A DNA stretch of 64,000 nt from Macrocystis pyrifera. Its lineage: Eukaryota; Sar; Phaeophyceae; Laminariales; Laminariaceae. Where the stretch lies: NCBI GenBank assembly GCA_031763025.1, contig JASSKH010000024.1, forward strand, positions 11,058,087 to 11,122,086, in the 5' to 3' direction. This document shows, piece by piece, positions 29,600 to 59,800 of this stretch (position 1 is the first letter of the stretch; every line of letters begins with the position of its first letter). The notes below the pieces were generated by a model. That model was not told where the DNA came from. It saw only the letters and a program-made list of their open reading frames with translations, and did no database searches. Both the position numbers and the translations under genes were made by a program.

Positions 29600-31680
29600 A
29601 CAATAAATAAATAATCCATTTATCCTTGCTTCCTCCTCCGTTTCAAGATGTGCTCTTTACATTCTATTTCATGTCCTAAGCCGCCTCCAAACTCCATCCC
29701 TATTGTATGGGATTTAGAGTAGATCCCACTCGTTGAGCGGTGTTTCTTGACCCACTTTTTCATACTACTAATAATGCTGTATTTCCGTGCCAAGATCCGA
29801 ACCTATTTTTCTCAACAGCTTAGGGTTTTATTAACTGCGTGCGCCCACCATTAAAATAAATCGAGAGATATATATTTTATTTTGAGATCTTTATTCCGCG
29901 TGAGGTTTTTAACGGCGTCATATGTGTATGTGAAAATTACGTCATTAATTACATTAGATTGTCTAGCCACAATCCAGTACACACGACAGCAGTCACACAG
30001 CAGTCACACCCAGTCAACGACATTTTCTACGCGGTTGCTGTGAAATTCCCTTTTACTTGCGACGTAGACTGCAGCAAAAGCACCGGTATACTCGTACCAG
30101 ACCACAGGTATTTTACAGCCTTCGCAACAAAAAAAAGGCTTTTGCAGGTATTAATAGCTCGGAAATTACTGAGGAATGTGGCATACCAGGTATATTCTAT
30201 CATTTCTGCTATAAAAATATATTGGTACTATTAATATTAATATCATATTATTATTAATAGTACTATTATAAAACTCACGGCTGCTTGCTGCCGTGCTTCT
30301 GCACTCAGTTGTAGCCACAGACAGGCATTTAGTCCAGACAAACCACCGACGACCCAATCGAAAAACGCTATACTCGTGCAACATACGTAAGAAGAAGAGA
30401 GTCTACTACCACTACTACTTCTGCCACTACTACTACAGTAACTACTGTTGTACCCCCCTGCTCTGAAAGCTTTGACGGCTTGGCGCTCGCTGGCAGGCTG
30501 TTGCAGCTGTTGTTGCTGCTGGTTTGTGGCGGCTGCTTCGGAGAGTGGAGTCGCCAACTTCTATGCTACAGCAACAACAGTACTCTTCGTTCTTCTTCCG
30601 CGCGCAACGTGCAAACAGACCAAACACAATTACCAAGGTGAGAACGCTTATATACTCGTGTGGTGTAGCCCAGCGGTAAACGTACACTGCTGTATACTGT
30701 ACGTGAGTGTCGTGGATAACACAATATCTTGCACGTAGAACAGCCAACAGCAGCACGAAAAGAAATGACATTCATTCGCTCGCTCCTTCGTTTTCTCGTA
30801 CACCTCATCATGTATACATACATACCTGGTACGAACTTACCGCAGTACCTCTATATACCAGTATTATTATTAGTATACGGTTCACTGTATGCATCCGCGC
30901 CTGCTGTACAGCAGTAGTAGTAGTTCGTCGAGGAGAGCAACCTTGCGAAATCCCTGAACTATAATGCTGCTGTTGTAGTACAGTATTAATATAATAGCAG
31001 CAGGCGCCTCATGTTTGTCTATATTATTATTAGCACGTACGTGGACGGGACATTATTTTCCGACGTCCCGTTCTGTTATTATTATTGCAGTATTTACCAG
31101 TACTATTATTATCCTACTAATATATAATAACTATTAATAACTGTATTATAACAAGCTACCCGCCAGAGACACCAATTTCTAATTGTTGCTGACAGATCAC
31201 GAGAACCGACGATTGCCTCTCGTATAACTACATAGTAGTACTATTATTTCACTATAGTACAGTGGTTGTACTGTGTGCTGTATCTTACCGCAGCAAGCAG
31301 TACCTTACGCACTCTACTCCAACCTCTTCCCGCCCCACGCCCACACACCCCCGCCCACGCGCTTGACCGACGTTCTCCTGTTTGTTCTGTTCCCCACAAT
31401 CACAGGAAGGTACCATCATACGTGTAACAGGTTATAACAGCAGTAGTATAGCAGCAGTACGAACGTATAATATATCTAACACGACACAGCAAGCAGTAGT
31501 AGCAGTCAGTAGTAAGTACCCGTATACTGCTGCTGCTGTATTCAGATTATTCTCACCCACGTTGTTCAGCGCGTTGAGACAACTTCTCGATTGAGACTTG
31601 TGTATTATCAATATTAATAAGCAGTAATCAGCGAGAGAACCGAGAACACATTCTTCAGCGGATTTTGTGGAAGAGCGATA
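29600..31680. other. AT-rich intergenic region with TAT/TAC microsatellites
   Basis: The region is dominated by ATTATTAATA, TACTACTAC and CAGCAG short repeats (for example 30218-30265, 30385-30450 and 31070-31150). No coding similarity was recognised. It precedes the small membrane-protein frame at 31681. Confidence 0.5.
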
Positions 31681-31914
31681 ATGGTTGAATTCGAAATCGG
31701 ATCTGTTTCTGTATCGTTGGTTACGATCCTATCTTTAGCTGTTGGGGTATCGGTCATGTGTTGCTGCTGCTTCCTGCTTGCGCCGAGCTACAGCAAAGTC
31801 AACGAGGCTAGGGTGGTCCCTTTTGGCGGGAAGAGCTACGAGGACCCCGCTGGTCGTACGAGGAACAACAGCGAGAAGGACGAAAGCAAGGTTTCAGATA
31901 TGTCGATTGCCTAA
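31681..31914 (+). CDS. Putative small one-pass membrane protein (77 aa)
   Basis: I do not recognise the family. The single-exon frame begins with ATG in an otherwise open-frame-poor region. It codes a short acidic N-terminus (MVEFEIG), one predicted membrane helix at about residues 9-34 with four consecutive cysteines at 27-30, and a polar charged C-terminal tail of about 42 residues. A polyadenylation-like AATAAA lies at 31923-31928, nine bases after the TAA stop. The cysteine cluster at the membrane edge would suit palmitoylation (inference). It may be a real short gene or the last exon of a longer one. Confidence 0.42.
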   Translation: MVEFEIGSVSVSLVTILSLAVGVSVMCCCCFLLAPSYSKVNEARVVPFGGKSYEDPAGRTRNNSEKDESKVSDMSIA

Positions 31915-32011
31915 AGTTCGAAAATAAATGAGAACATTTGATTGATGGTGTTATTCTGTTTCGTACATGTACTGGTATATACGTATGCATGGTGATATGA
32001 TAGATGAGAAG

Positions 32012-32066
32012 CGGGCACATGTGCCCACCGTACAGGCGGGCATAATATATGCCCATACAGGCGGGG
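32012..32066. repeat. Compact palindromes GGGCACATGTGCCC
   Basis: A perfect 14-bp palindrome, GGGCACATGTGCCC, is followed by the near-palindrome GGGCATAATATATGCCC. Each lies beside a copy of TACAGGCGGG. A 12-base G run follows. The arrangement could form small cruciforms; no function is known. Confidence 0.6.
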
Positions 32067-32197
32067 GGTCGGGGGGGGGGGGGGTGATCTGATATGATAA
32101 TACTACTACTGCTGTTTGTTCTTAAATGTCGCGGATACTTGATTGATGATGGATTGTCTGTATTCTGTCAGACGAAGTAGGTACTCTGCTCGTTGGT

Positions 32198-32289
32198 TGT
32201 GGACAGGAAGACTTTTCGTGCCTGCAGTTTTTTCTGATCGGTCAATTTTTTAGAAAAATGCAGGCACGAAAAATTAATGTCTTTCCACA
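32198..32289. repeat. Imperfect inverted repeat (hairpin), ~90 bp
   Basis: The arms run from TGTGGACAGGAAGAC through TTTTCGTGCCTGCA and back through TGCAGGCACGAAAA to GTCTTTCCACA, with a ~20-bp A/T-rich loop. Two short bulges interrupt the stem. It could be a foldback MITE or the precursor shape of a small RNA; no direct evidence supports either. Confidence 0.7.
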
Positions 32290-32937
32290 GCGGTATTTTA
32301 AGTACGTAGCAGTACCACAGTTACTGCTGTATGTATAATAGTACATAGCAGCTGAAGGAGTATACCGCTACTACGAGTACTGTTGTACGGTATACCACCA
32401 CTGCTTGATGTGTGCTTAGATTAGGGGGACACTGCTGTAACTGTAACTGTAGTTAGTTGTGCGAATGAATACAGAAAATCTGAAGCTGCTGTGTCTGCAA
32501 AGAGTTCTTTCTTCTACTGCGTACTTGGTATAGTATATTACAATCCGATTTTCCCTCCCACCCCGTGACAACTGTTTGTTGTTTTATCAGTTGTATTATC
32601 TGTGTTTTTTTTCGTGGTAGCAACACGTACCGTACTACAGTATATTATTGCGTCTTCCCCTGGTCTCCTTCTTGTCTTGGGTGTCAGGTGTGTTGCACCG
32701 CTGCCTCCACGAGTAGTAGGGCGCGTCCTGGGAAATATCGGGTTTCGGGTTGTTCAAAATATAACGCATTCCATTCTGGCTTGGTTTGGACGTCTATTTA
32801 TTAATAGACTTTGCTACTTTCATTGCTGTTATGATTTCATGCTTGCTTGTAGTTGCAATAGTATTGTATTGATTGAGTATATATATGCAGGGAAGGAGAA
32901 TTGACTGGTTGAGATTGGTGGTGTTATTCGACGAGTC

Positions 32938-33006
32938 GTGTTAGCTTTTTCATTCTGAATGAATAATGCCCTGCACATTGTCGGAAGGCAAATCAGATAA
33001 TACTAC
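32938..33006 (+). repeat. 5'-truncated copy of the R2-like element tail
   Basis: About 60 bp, TGTTAGCTTTTTCAT ... GCCCTGCACATTGTCGGAAG and GCAAATCAGATAATAC, closely matches the last ~60 bp of the R2-like element (minus strand of 23567-23630). It then passes into a TACTAC microsatellite. Confidence 0.72.
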
Positions 33007-33357
33007 TACATACAACAGAGGACTTCTACATCCCACGTATGTATTCTTGGATGTTTTTTTTCTCGGACCGTGCGAACGGCGGCGCTCTCGTCCCTCAACG
33101 GCGTGCGATGAGGGCATGGGGACTCAACTCCCAAGGTTGTTGGCTGACTTGGGACGGGTAGAGTAGGGGAGGGACGAGGGGCGAGGCGAGAGGGTCTACA
33201 GTGTACTACCTGTACGACGTAAGTATAGTTATTTTGTGAAGCTTGTGTGTTGCTGTTTATTGTTGTTTGTAGTTTTTTTGTTGTTGTAAATGTATTGCCT
33301 CTTTTCCGCCGTAGCGGTAGAGCTCTAGACACAAGGAACGAGACGCGCCAGGTACAG

Positions 33358-33472
33358 CAGTAGTGTGCGCCGGCTAAAATAAGTTGCCGTGAGTTTAATC
33401 AGGTGCCTCGCCCAGTAGTGTGTACCGGCTAATTTCAGTTGCAGTGAGTTCGATCAGGTGTCTCGCCCATTC
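33358..33472. repeat. Tandem duplication, ~57-bp unit x2
   Basis: Two adjacent units contain CAGTAGTGTGYRCCGGCTAA, then GTTGCMGTGAGTT and ATCAGGTGYCTCGCCCA. No open frame is preserved across both units. Confidence 0.75.
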
Positions 33473-34378
33473 ATTGAAGACGGGTGGCTCCGTGCTATTT
33501 TTCTTAGCTTTAACGGCAAGCACTGAAGTGGTTGAACGCAGTGGGCGAGCTGTCCGTGTGCGTTAAGCACCTTGAACGTAGTAATACAGCCAAGGTGTCG
33601 GCAAGAGGCTGCTGCACGCAGCTGTGAAGCTAAACTAAATTGTACCGTACTACACCTGCTACCGCCCTTCGTTGTTCACAACAAGCTACTGCTGTTCGTA
33701 CTTTGTTTGTTGATGTTGAGCTTTTTTTGTGGTGCGATCTAACTATGTACTGGACCATGGTAAAATCGACTCCTGTTCTGTTGTTCTGTTGTCCCTGCTG
33801 GCGGAAGGTCGGGTCCGGGCTTGCATCCCTGAACCAGCGAAGAAAACGAACGAAACCTTGAGTACTGTACTTCCTGATGTCGGAGAGATGTTTGAATGCA
33901 CTCGTGGTGGACAAAATTCGGTGGAAATCGACGAGCATTGATTGGGAATGGATGCAGAACTCTCTGCGCGATAAAATGGAAGGCATGCGCCGTTGGGGGG
34001 GGGGGGGTACTCATTATCTTGCATGGCCGTAGTCGTATGACCATAGACCCTCGCATCCCTACAATGCCAGGACGGAGCATGTCGGGTTTTCACCGACCAG
34101 GCAGACATTGCTTGCACCAAGCGCGAAGCGCCGTGAGGTGTTGGACGAGTCGCATGAAGGGTGAGCTGCATCCTACTAAGAACCGCTTTAGAGGTGTATT
34201 CTTTTGCATATGGATGACAGCATTAATGAGTTGATTTGATGTCTGGTGAGGCCATTTCCAGAAACAGCAATGGGTTTACTATAGAACTGCTTCGTGGGAG
34301 CCTTGCCATATACACACCACGTGATACGATCACCCCCCTTGTGCGGAGGGAAGGTTCTCCCCGCACAAAAATGATCTA

Positions 34379-34405
34379 GGGGGGGGGGGGGGGGGGGGGG
34401 GGGGG
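34379..34405 (+). repeat. Poly(G) run of about 27
   Basis: An uninterrupted G homopolymer. Similar runs occur at 21841, 32070, 42037, 42146 and, as C, at 63287. Length in such runs is often uncertain in assemblies. Confidence 0.85.
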
Positions 34406-34693
34406 ATATGCACTTGTGACCACCGCGCGCAGAAGACTACCCAGCGTAATTTACACCAGGTCCCGACTTTGTGTTGGTTTTTGGTCATCCTTTTACTGTA
34501 CGGCTGTAGTACCTCCCAACCATTCCACTGTGTTAAGGTATTAGTCCGTTGGGCTATTGGTAAAAGGTTAACTAATCGCCTGCCCAATCTAAGCCTTGTA
34601 ACAACACGTCGGACAGACGATCTATTAATGGATAGATCATTCTCAATTCACGATCTAGATATTTTACAACATATTTCATTAGATTCCTGATCT

Positions 34694-34845
34694 GTATTAT
34701 CTAGCTCATGTTGCTGGGAGAGAGCTGAGCCCTATCATCTGTACGATCTAGGACACGGTTCCTGGGTTTGATCTGTACTACTGTGTCTACAGATCCTGCA
34801 CAACATGTAAGAACGGCAGGATAGGATCTAGAAGATCTAGATGGT
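34694..34845 (+). repeat. SINE-like dispersed repeat, copy 2
   Basis: ATCTAGCTCATGTTGCTGGG, ACGATCTAGGACACG, TGATCTGTACTACTG and AGATCCTGCACAAC occur in the same order as in copies at 43650 and 50920. It ends in a GATCTAGA-rich tract. Confidence 0.7.
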
Positions 34846-36269
34846 GAACTAGATGATGATCTATCTGTACATGAGCTATCTGGCCGACGCGTGTGACCAG
34901 TCCCAACCCATCTCGCGTGAGCTTTTACCTCCGGCGATCTTCTGTGGACGAGTCGTGAGCACAGGTCAGGTGTCTTATCTTCTTGTTCCCGGTACATGCC
35001 TTGATTCGTATCGCGATAGTGCACAGTCTAGTGCACCAGATATGTATGTATTCACGCTGTTGCTGGCCCCAGCTCGTACGCCCCGACAAACCGACCGCGC
35101 GCGGTTTCGAAAGTCCTATCCGTCATCATTTACCATGTGCCTATGATAGGTGTCCACGGGGGGTATCTGTGAGGGAAATGTAAACGTTGTCTGCCTGTCT
35201 TTTTCCATCAGTCCACTGTTCCCATACCACACGACTCTCGTTTTTTTTGTGAGTTTGAAGTCACCCGGTACACCAGTACGTATACTCGAATGTGTGCCGA
35301 AAACGAAACTAAAGGGATGGTTTCCATGTATGAAAACGGCATGGGAGGTCACTCGTACGGCCGTCCAAGCTGTGCTGCTGCTGTTACTACTCTCTCTCGC
35401 TCCACTTTGAACCATAATAGATAACCATTCCTGAAGCACACTCAGGTGCCTGGCAGTATTGCTTGTCTCGCCGCACTGCGTGCTTCAACCCAGGGGGCAA
35501 GGATATCTAACCTTGTATTCCGATGACTTTTGTTACAATGTGCTGTGACGTAACGTTCCTTCATTACCACGTGCGTCATGTACTACAAGGGCATTCCAAA
35601 AAACAAATGCCTGGACAACCCCCCCCGCCCCCCTCCCCCGCCGAGCGGGCTGGAACCCCCCCCCCGGCATACCGCCCTACAACCTCGCACAGACACAAAT
35701 ATGATGCACTGCCCGTTCCGACGTGCACAACGAAGCCTATCTGCAAAATTCCGAGCATCGATTCAATCTGAGGTGAATGATTCGGTCCTCCAACGGCGAA
35801 AACATAATATACGCTATCGAATTTCCAAAGAAATCGCGAAGCGTTCGCGAGGGGGGTGTGGATATTAACTATCCAACCGTCTCCTACTCAGCGTATCACT
35901 TGATGTTAGTGTGGCTGACCCCCCCCCCCCAATTGAGAACACCCCCCCCGCTAATGAGTACACCCCCCCCCCCCCGCCCGGAGGGCCGAAAATGAAAAAA
36001 AAAAACGTCGTTTTGGTCATGAACTTTTTTTGGAGTGCCCTTGACTGACCTTAAGTTCACGGCCGCACGTAGAGCCGTAGATTCATATCCACTTGCAGAG
36101 AAGGAAAACGAATACCATCCATTACCATCCGTTCAGATTCAGGGAAATACGACACCGTTGTCGTATGTGGTCGTACTGATTAAATATAGCCCTTGGCAAA
36201 AACTAGCTCTTGCCCTTCTTCTTTTGTCGTATCCCAGCCCCGGAGTCACAAAGCAGGCGTACTCCTCCC

Positions 36270-36690
36270 TGCCCCGTCCCTCCTCTTTCTCCTCTTCCTC
36301 TCCTCCTCTCCCCCCCCTCCTCCTCCTCCTCCTCCTCCTCCTCCTCCTCCTCCTCCTCCTCTCTCTCCTCCTCCTCCTCCTCCTCCTCCTCTCTCTCTCT
36401 CTCCTCCTCCTTCCTCCTCCCTCCTCCTCCTCCTGCTCCTCCCCCCCCCCCCTCCCCCTTCTCGTCGTTCTTCTCCTCCCTCTCCTCCTCCTCCTTCTCC
36501 TCTTCGTCCTCCTCTCCTCCTTCTCCACCCCTCCTCCTCCCCCTCCTCCTCGTCCTTCTCCCTCCTCCTCCCCCTCTCCTCCTCCTCCTACTTTTCCTCC
36601 TCCTCCTCCTCCTCCTCTTCCTTCTCCCCCCTCCTCTTCCTCCTCCTCCCCCCCTCCTCGTCCTCCCTCCCTCCCTCCTCCCCGCTACGG
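36270..36690 (+). repeat. 430-bp polypyrimidine (CTC/TCC)n tract
   Basis: Almost pure C/T on the plus strand, mostly (CTC)n and (CCT)n, with TCTCTC and C-run interruptions. Translations of it in all frames are Ser, Pro, Leu or Arg/Glu homopolymers and are not genes. Such mirror-symmetric tracts can adopt triplex structure. Confidence 0.95.
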
Positions 36691-36854
36691 CACTGCCGTG
36701 GTTTTTGTCACGCGATAACGCCAGCGCTTCCTTCGCTGGTCAGCTCACGTCGAACTGTGCGTACTCACGTAATATCTAAATATGGGTTAACTACAACCTC
36801 GCCTACACCATCGCCCGCTCGACAAACAAGCCTTTCCATCGTCGTAAAATGCGG

Positions 36855-36972
36855 GTTCGACAATATCAATAGGCTCGACACTATCAATAGGCTCGACACT
36901 ATAAATGCGTTCGACACTATTAATAGGTTCGACAATATCAATAGGCTCAACACTAAACATAGGTGCGACAGT
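36855..36972. repeat. Minisatellite, ~19-bp unit x6
   Basis: Units of the form TTCGACAATATCAATAGGC are repeated about six times with substitutions (ACTATCAATAGGCTCGAC, ACTATTAATAGGTTCGAC). The minus-strand SVEPID repeats in the translation are a by-product. Confidence 0.85.
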
Positions 36973-38351
36973 AAGAAAGCGCCATTCAACAAGAACACAA
37001 AATGGGTACCCGGGATCCGAACTGAGTAAGGACTCTTGTTCTGTCACATGCACCACAAGTCACGAGGCTATTATTAATATTTCTACTAACACCACCACCA
37101 TCGCAGGGGCGACTGGATATCACAAGGAAACCAACTACACTCCAGGTATCTACGGAATACGTAGTACAATACAAAACGTATTGAGAAAAGCAGCAGCAAC
37201 TATGTAGACTATTGACATCGCATACGCCGAATCCAATGACCCCAGTTTATGTTGCGTGGACACGCCGCTATTCTTACAGTCTACAGTAAATGCAGCTCCA
37301 TAATCGTGTGCAAAAAGTGACACAATAAAAACTGTAATCATATCCTCACCAGAAATGAACAATACACGCGACTCAGACTCAGACTCAGTAAGCGAGCGGC
37401 GACCACCAGAACGCGTTGTGCCTGGTGCCCGGTACAGAGTACGGCATACAAGTCTGTTCGCTGTCTTAGTATTACACTATTGCACAACTAGTAATACATA
37501 GTAATACACAGTAATACATAGTAATCAGAACCCAAAAAACATGTATTCCCGAATGTTTTGCACACCAAATTTGGTTCTGCTTACTGTCTATGCTCCCCGG
37601 TAATAGTTTAATACTAATAGTGTCCTCCCCACACAATAGTGTAATATTAACAGTGTACTAGTGTATGAGTACCACATGCCAGGCACCTGGTATTGATACA
37701 CCACGGGCATGGCCGACTACTGCACGGTAGTAGCACAACCGCAAGCAAGACACAATATCATACGGGTATATACCCGGTACGCGAACGCATTCCATGGCAT
37801 TTTGGGCACACACACAACGTATTGCTGTAATTCAGACACATTTCCTTGGCACCACGGGTACATACATCGAAACTGAACCAAACAGCACGCCGAGCCATGT
37901 ATGCACACGAACCACAGGAGAAAACTTGGACAGTCAAAAAAGTGACGACACCTAAGGCCTTTCCCTCTACTAAAGCCTGTGGCACGAGCAAAAATAAGCA
38001 AAAACGTCGGCAATGTTTTTTTAACGGAAAATACAACTGCCAAAGTATTTATTGATACACCACGGCGATAGCCGGCTGTCACACGGCAAAAAAAGCACGA
38101 CCGCAAACCAACACACAATACCGGCACTCGGTGCTCGAACACATCCCATTGCCTATTGGGCACACATAACAATGTAATTAAAACATTATCCCTTCCCCCT
38201 GTTAGTATATACGTTGAAACTGCACCAAGAGCAGCAACAGCACGCCTGATATATACTTCGTATGAGCACCGGAGATATTGTTTTTACATGTCAGAAAACT
38301 GCCGGCAGGGGGTCCCTTTCTCTCTGTTTCTCTCGTGACATTTAATGTCTG

Positions 38352-56862
<18,511 letters not shown>

Positions 56863-59800
56863 CCTGGAGTTTTGACGGCCAGAGAGGATGACTGCTTCCC
56901 AGTCCAAGAGTCCTGCGTCCTAGATCATATACCAGGTACCTGGTACGTAAGTTCCGCACTCCGCACCAAGTTGCAGTGCTTGTTGCAGTCGTTCAAGTAC
57001 GCATGCGGCAGAACAACAGAATTACGCCGAGCAGTGACAAAAAACCCGAAAAACGCGGCGTAATCACAGTTTGCGGAACCAGACAACCAGACGGATGGCC
57101 GAGGCATCGAGAAAGAGAAAAGTGACCACGAGTCCCAAAGGCCGTAGAGAGCAGAGGACAAAGCACAGCATAGTAGGAACTAAGAGGCGGCGCGGGAGGA
57201 GGTGCCAGCCCCAGTATCCGGAGAGGAGTAAATAGTCGCAAGAAGGGTCCATCATATAGCCATGCAAAGCGCATCAGGGACGGGTTGGATGGCCTTCCTT
57301 CCTTCGCCAAGTGCGAGTGTAATCGGATTGCCTCATAGACCATCATCGACGCCGGTGCATACCAGAACTGCGGTGCTCAGGGCTCAGAGGCCACAGTTGC
57401 TGTCGTTGAAGTGCGCTGGATCGAGGTTGTTTTCTGCGCTCGACGCCTATGAGGCGCCGGTGGATGATCTGTGGTGGGCAGAAGGTGCTCCGGTGCAGTC
57501 TTTACAAATCGCTTGCAGGTGACCGACGTACTCACTATTAATGGTACCTGGTACTTTTTTTTTGGTCTGTACTCGTAGCTCCGCAGGTTTGCTGTGCTTG
57601 TCGTCTCGTCGTACAGGTACCTGCGTTTGTCCATGGCAGCAGAGTTCATACCTGATATACTCCACGAAGCCATCGCTTGCCGACTCGTGATTGTGCCTTA
57701 CGCGCATTATCACGAATCTCTTCCTACCTGCGACATCAGCTTAGAAGAACGCGCTGCTCGGCTCGGCTGTATGATGGTTTAAAATAGTCGACTCTAGACT
57801 ACACGCGGGGCTCCGCCACCGGCTCCGCGTATGCCCGGATGAGTCAAGAGATATACGAGGTACGAGTACATGCAGTAAGCCGAGGTCGTAAAACCGACGG
57901 CAACTGCGGCCAAGTGGTGTACGCTCGTTATGATAACCACATCGCTGTACTGCAGCAGCAGCTTAGCAGCATCATGCATGATACAGCAGACAGCATACGA
58001 CGAAGTAAACGCATGCGACGAAGTAAACGCCAGGGTTTTACACTATTTGACGTACGCTCGATTCGACCAACTGGTCACACCCTGCTGATATCAGACTACG
58101 TGCATGAGGCTGCAATAGCATAGAGCAGCAGCAGCAGCGCTCGTGGTATGCACAGCAGTGCAACAACAGTACATTAGGTACTAGCAGCAACAGTAGCAGC
58201 AGCAGACACAAAGCAGTACGTTGCATGCGCACGCTCGACCAACCGTCGGTCACCCCGGCACTACCCACGTACTACGATCGTGCAACAGCAGTCTGAACTA
58301 CAGGTGGACCCCGGATGATTGAAACTCGGGTACTCGGCGGGTACAACCCGGACGGGCAAAACCGTGACGGTTTCGGGTTTGACTTGAAGCCCGCTGGTTT
58401 TGAGAGTGACCAAAACCCGGGTACTCGGCGGGTTTGAGTACCCGGGTACCCGTATGTTTGACATGTCCCCCATTTAATATGTCTCACAATATCTCTAGAA
58501 ACCTCTCAAATCGACACATAACGGAAACCCCTGGCCCCAGGGCCCGACAGGGGTACTATCCTTTTTCAGAGCTGATTACCCATGCCACCTGTGCGGTTTT
58601 CACACAGGATTCCCACTGTTAATTTTTCATACGCGTGTCTATCATGCTAATATCTTCGGTATCCTGGGGGCTTACGACCGATGTATACTCGTAGGCATGC
58701 ATTTACTTTACTCGGGCCATGCCTGCCCACCATGGTGACCTGGGAGCGCCACCTACTATTAATAGCTGAATGTGCTCAGTTCAGGGGCATACATCGTAGG
58801 TGTGGGTATCTGCTTCTTTGTGCGCAACCATACATAAGCCGCACGCCACTACTCGTATCATGTGGCATTTCTCTCTTCATCGGTACATATAGCCATTGAT
58901 ATGCAGCCGTGCAAAAAAATACCAGGTACGAGTACGCATGTATCAGGTATGTACAACATGCGACATGCACACAAACACCAGTTTGTGACGGAGAATCCCC
59001 GGGGTACACCTCTAGTATAGACCCCACCCGGCTCGGGTCCACTTGGAAACGCCTTGTGTACACTAATGTGTATTGTATGTCGAACCCCCTGCGGGCATAC
59101 ATGATATCAAGTACTCCCCCCCCCCCCCGCCCGAAATTTAGCTTTTAGGTCGATCCTGAGATCTGGAGACACACCTGCTTTATGCTATACCTGGGGATTT
59201 TTTTTTATTATGACTGGAAAGACTTTCAACCAATAAATTTCTTTATGTGAAGGAAAAATCGGCCAAATAACACCAATGAAACATGAGTTTATACCGGGTA
59301 GAGATTTTGTAGGGACAAACGTCGGTGATTGCCGGCGGCGGCCGCTACAATCTCACCGCTTACCGAGACGTGCCGAGAGGCGAGAGGTGGCGTGCGCGAG
59401 ACAGAGAGAGAGAGAGACGGAGAGAGACAGAGAGAGAAACCCCTTTCGCAGCTCGAACGTTCGGACCAGAAACGCCTCAGAGAGCGGCCCAACACCGTGC
59501 TGGTGTGGCGGTGTATTCCCGCTTGTATTCTGTGACTATGAACAGTTGCGTTTATCGGAGCCTGTGGTCTGTCTCCTTGAGAGGGTAGAAAAGCAGGGCC
59601 GGCACAGGCTGCTGTATACTTCCACATATCCCCTACCCGGAGGCCAGAGGAACAAGTTTCGTGCGCGTGAATCCGAGCCCTGATGCCTACCTGCAGCAGC
59701 GGGCAAACCTTATACATGCAGTACTCTCAGGCAGGACGAGTTTTCTTCAAATTTAACACAGCAGCAGTATTCAACAGCACCACTCTGTCCGGAAATGTGA

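Larger units (their letters stand above)
31930..38351. other. Intergenic region between the small ORF and the kinase gene
   Basis: Apart from the repeats listed separately, no gene is recognised. At 37380-37720 there are short CAGTAATACATAGTAATACA repeats. Two loosely similar stretches lie at 37685-37870 and 38050-38260, each with a CACCACGGGCATGGCCG / CACCACGGCGATAGCCG start, suggesting an old direct duplication of about 360 bp spacing. Confidence 0.5.

Noticed and set aside
36193..37029. Long plus-strand open frames across the CCT tract (up to 278 codons).
   Set aside because: They translate a polypyrimidine repeat in all three frames; composition is Ser/Pro/Leu homopolymer with no start context or homology.
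59276..59717. Overlapping open frames on both strands near 59.3-59.7 kb.
   Set aside because: Driven by an AGAGAG run; no homology recognised on either strand.
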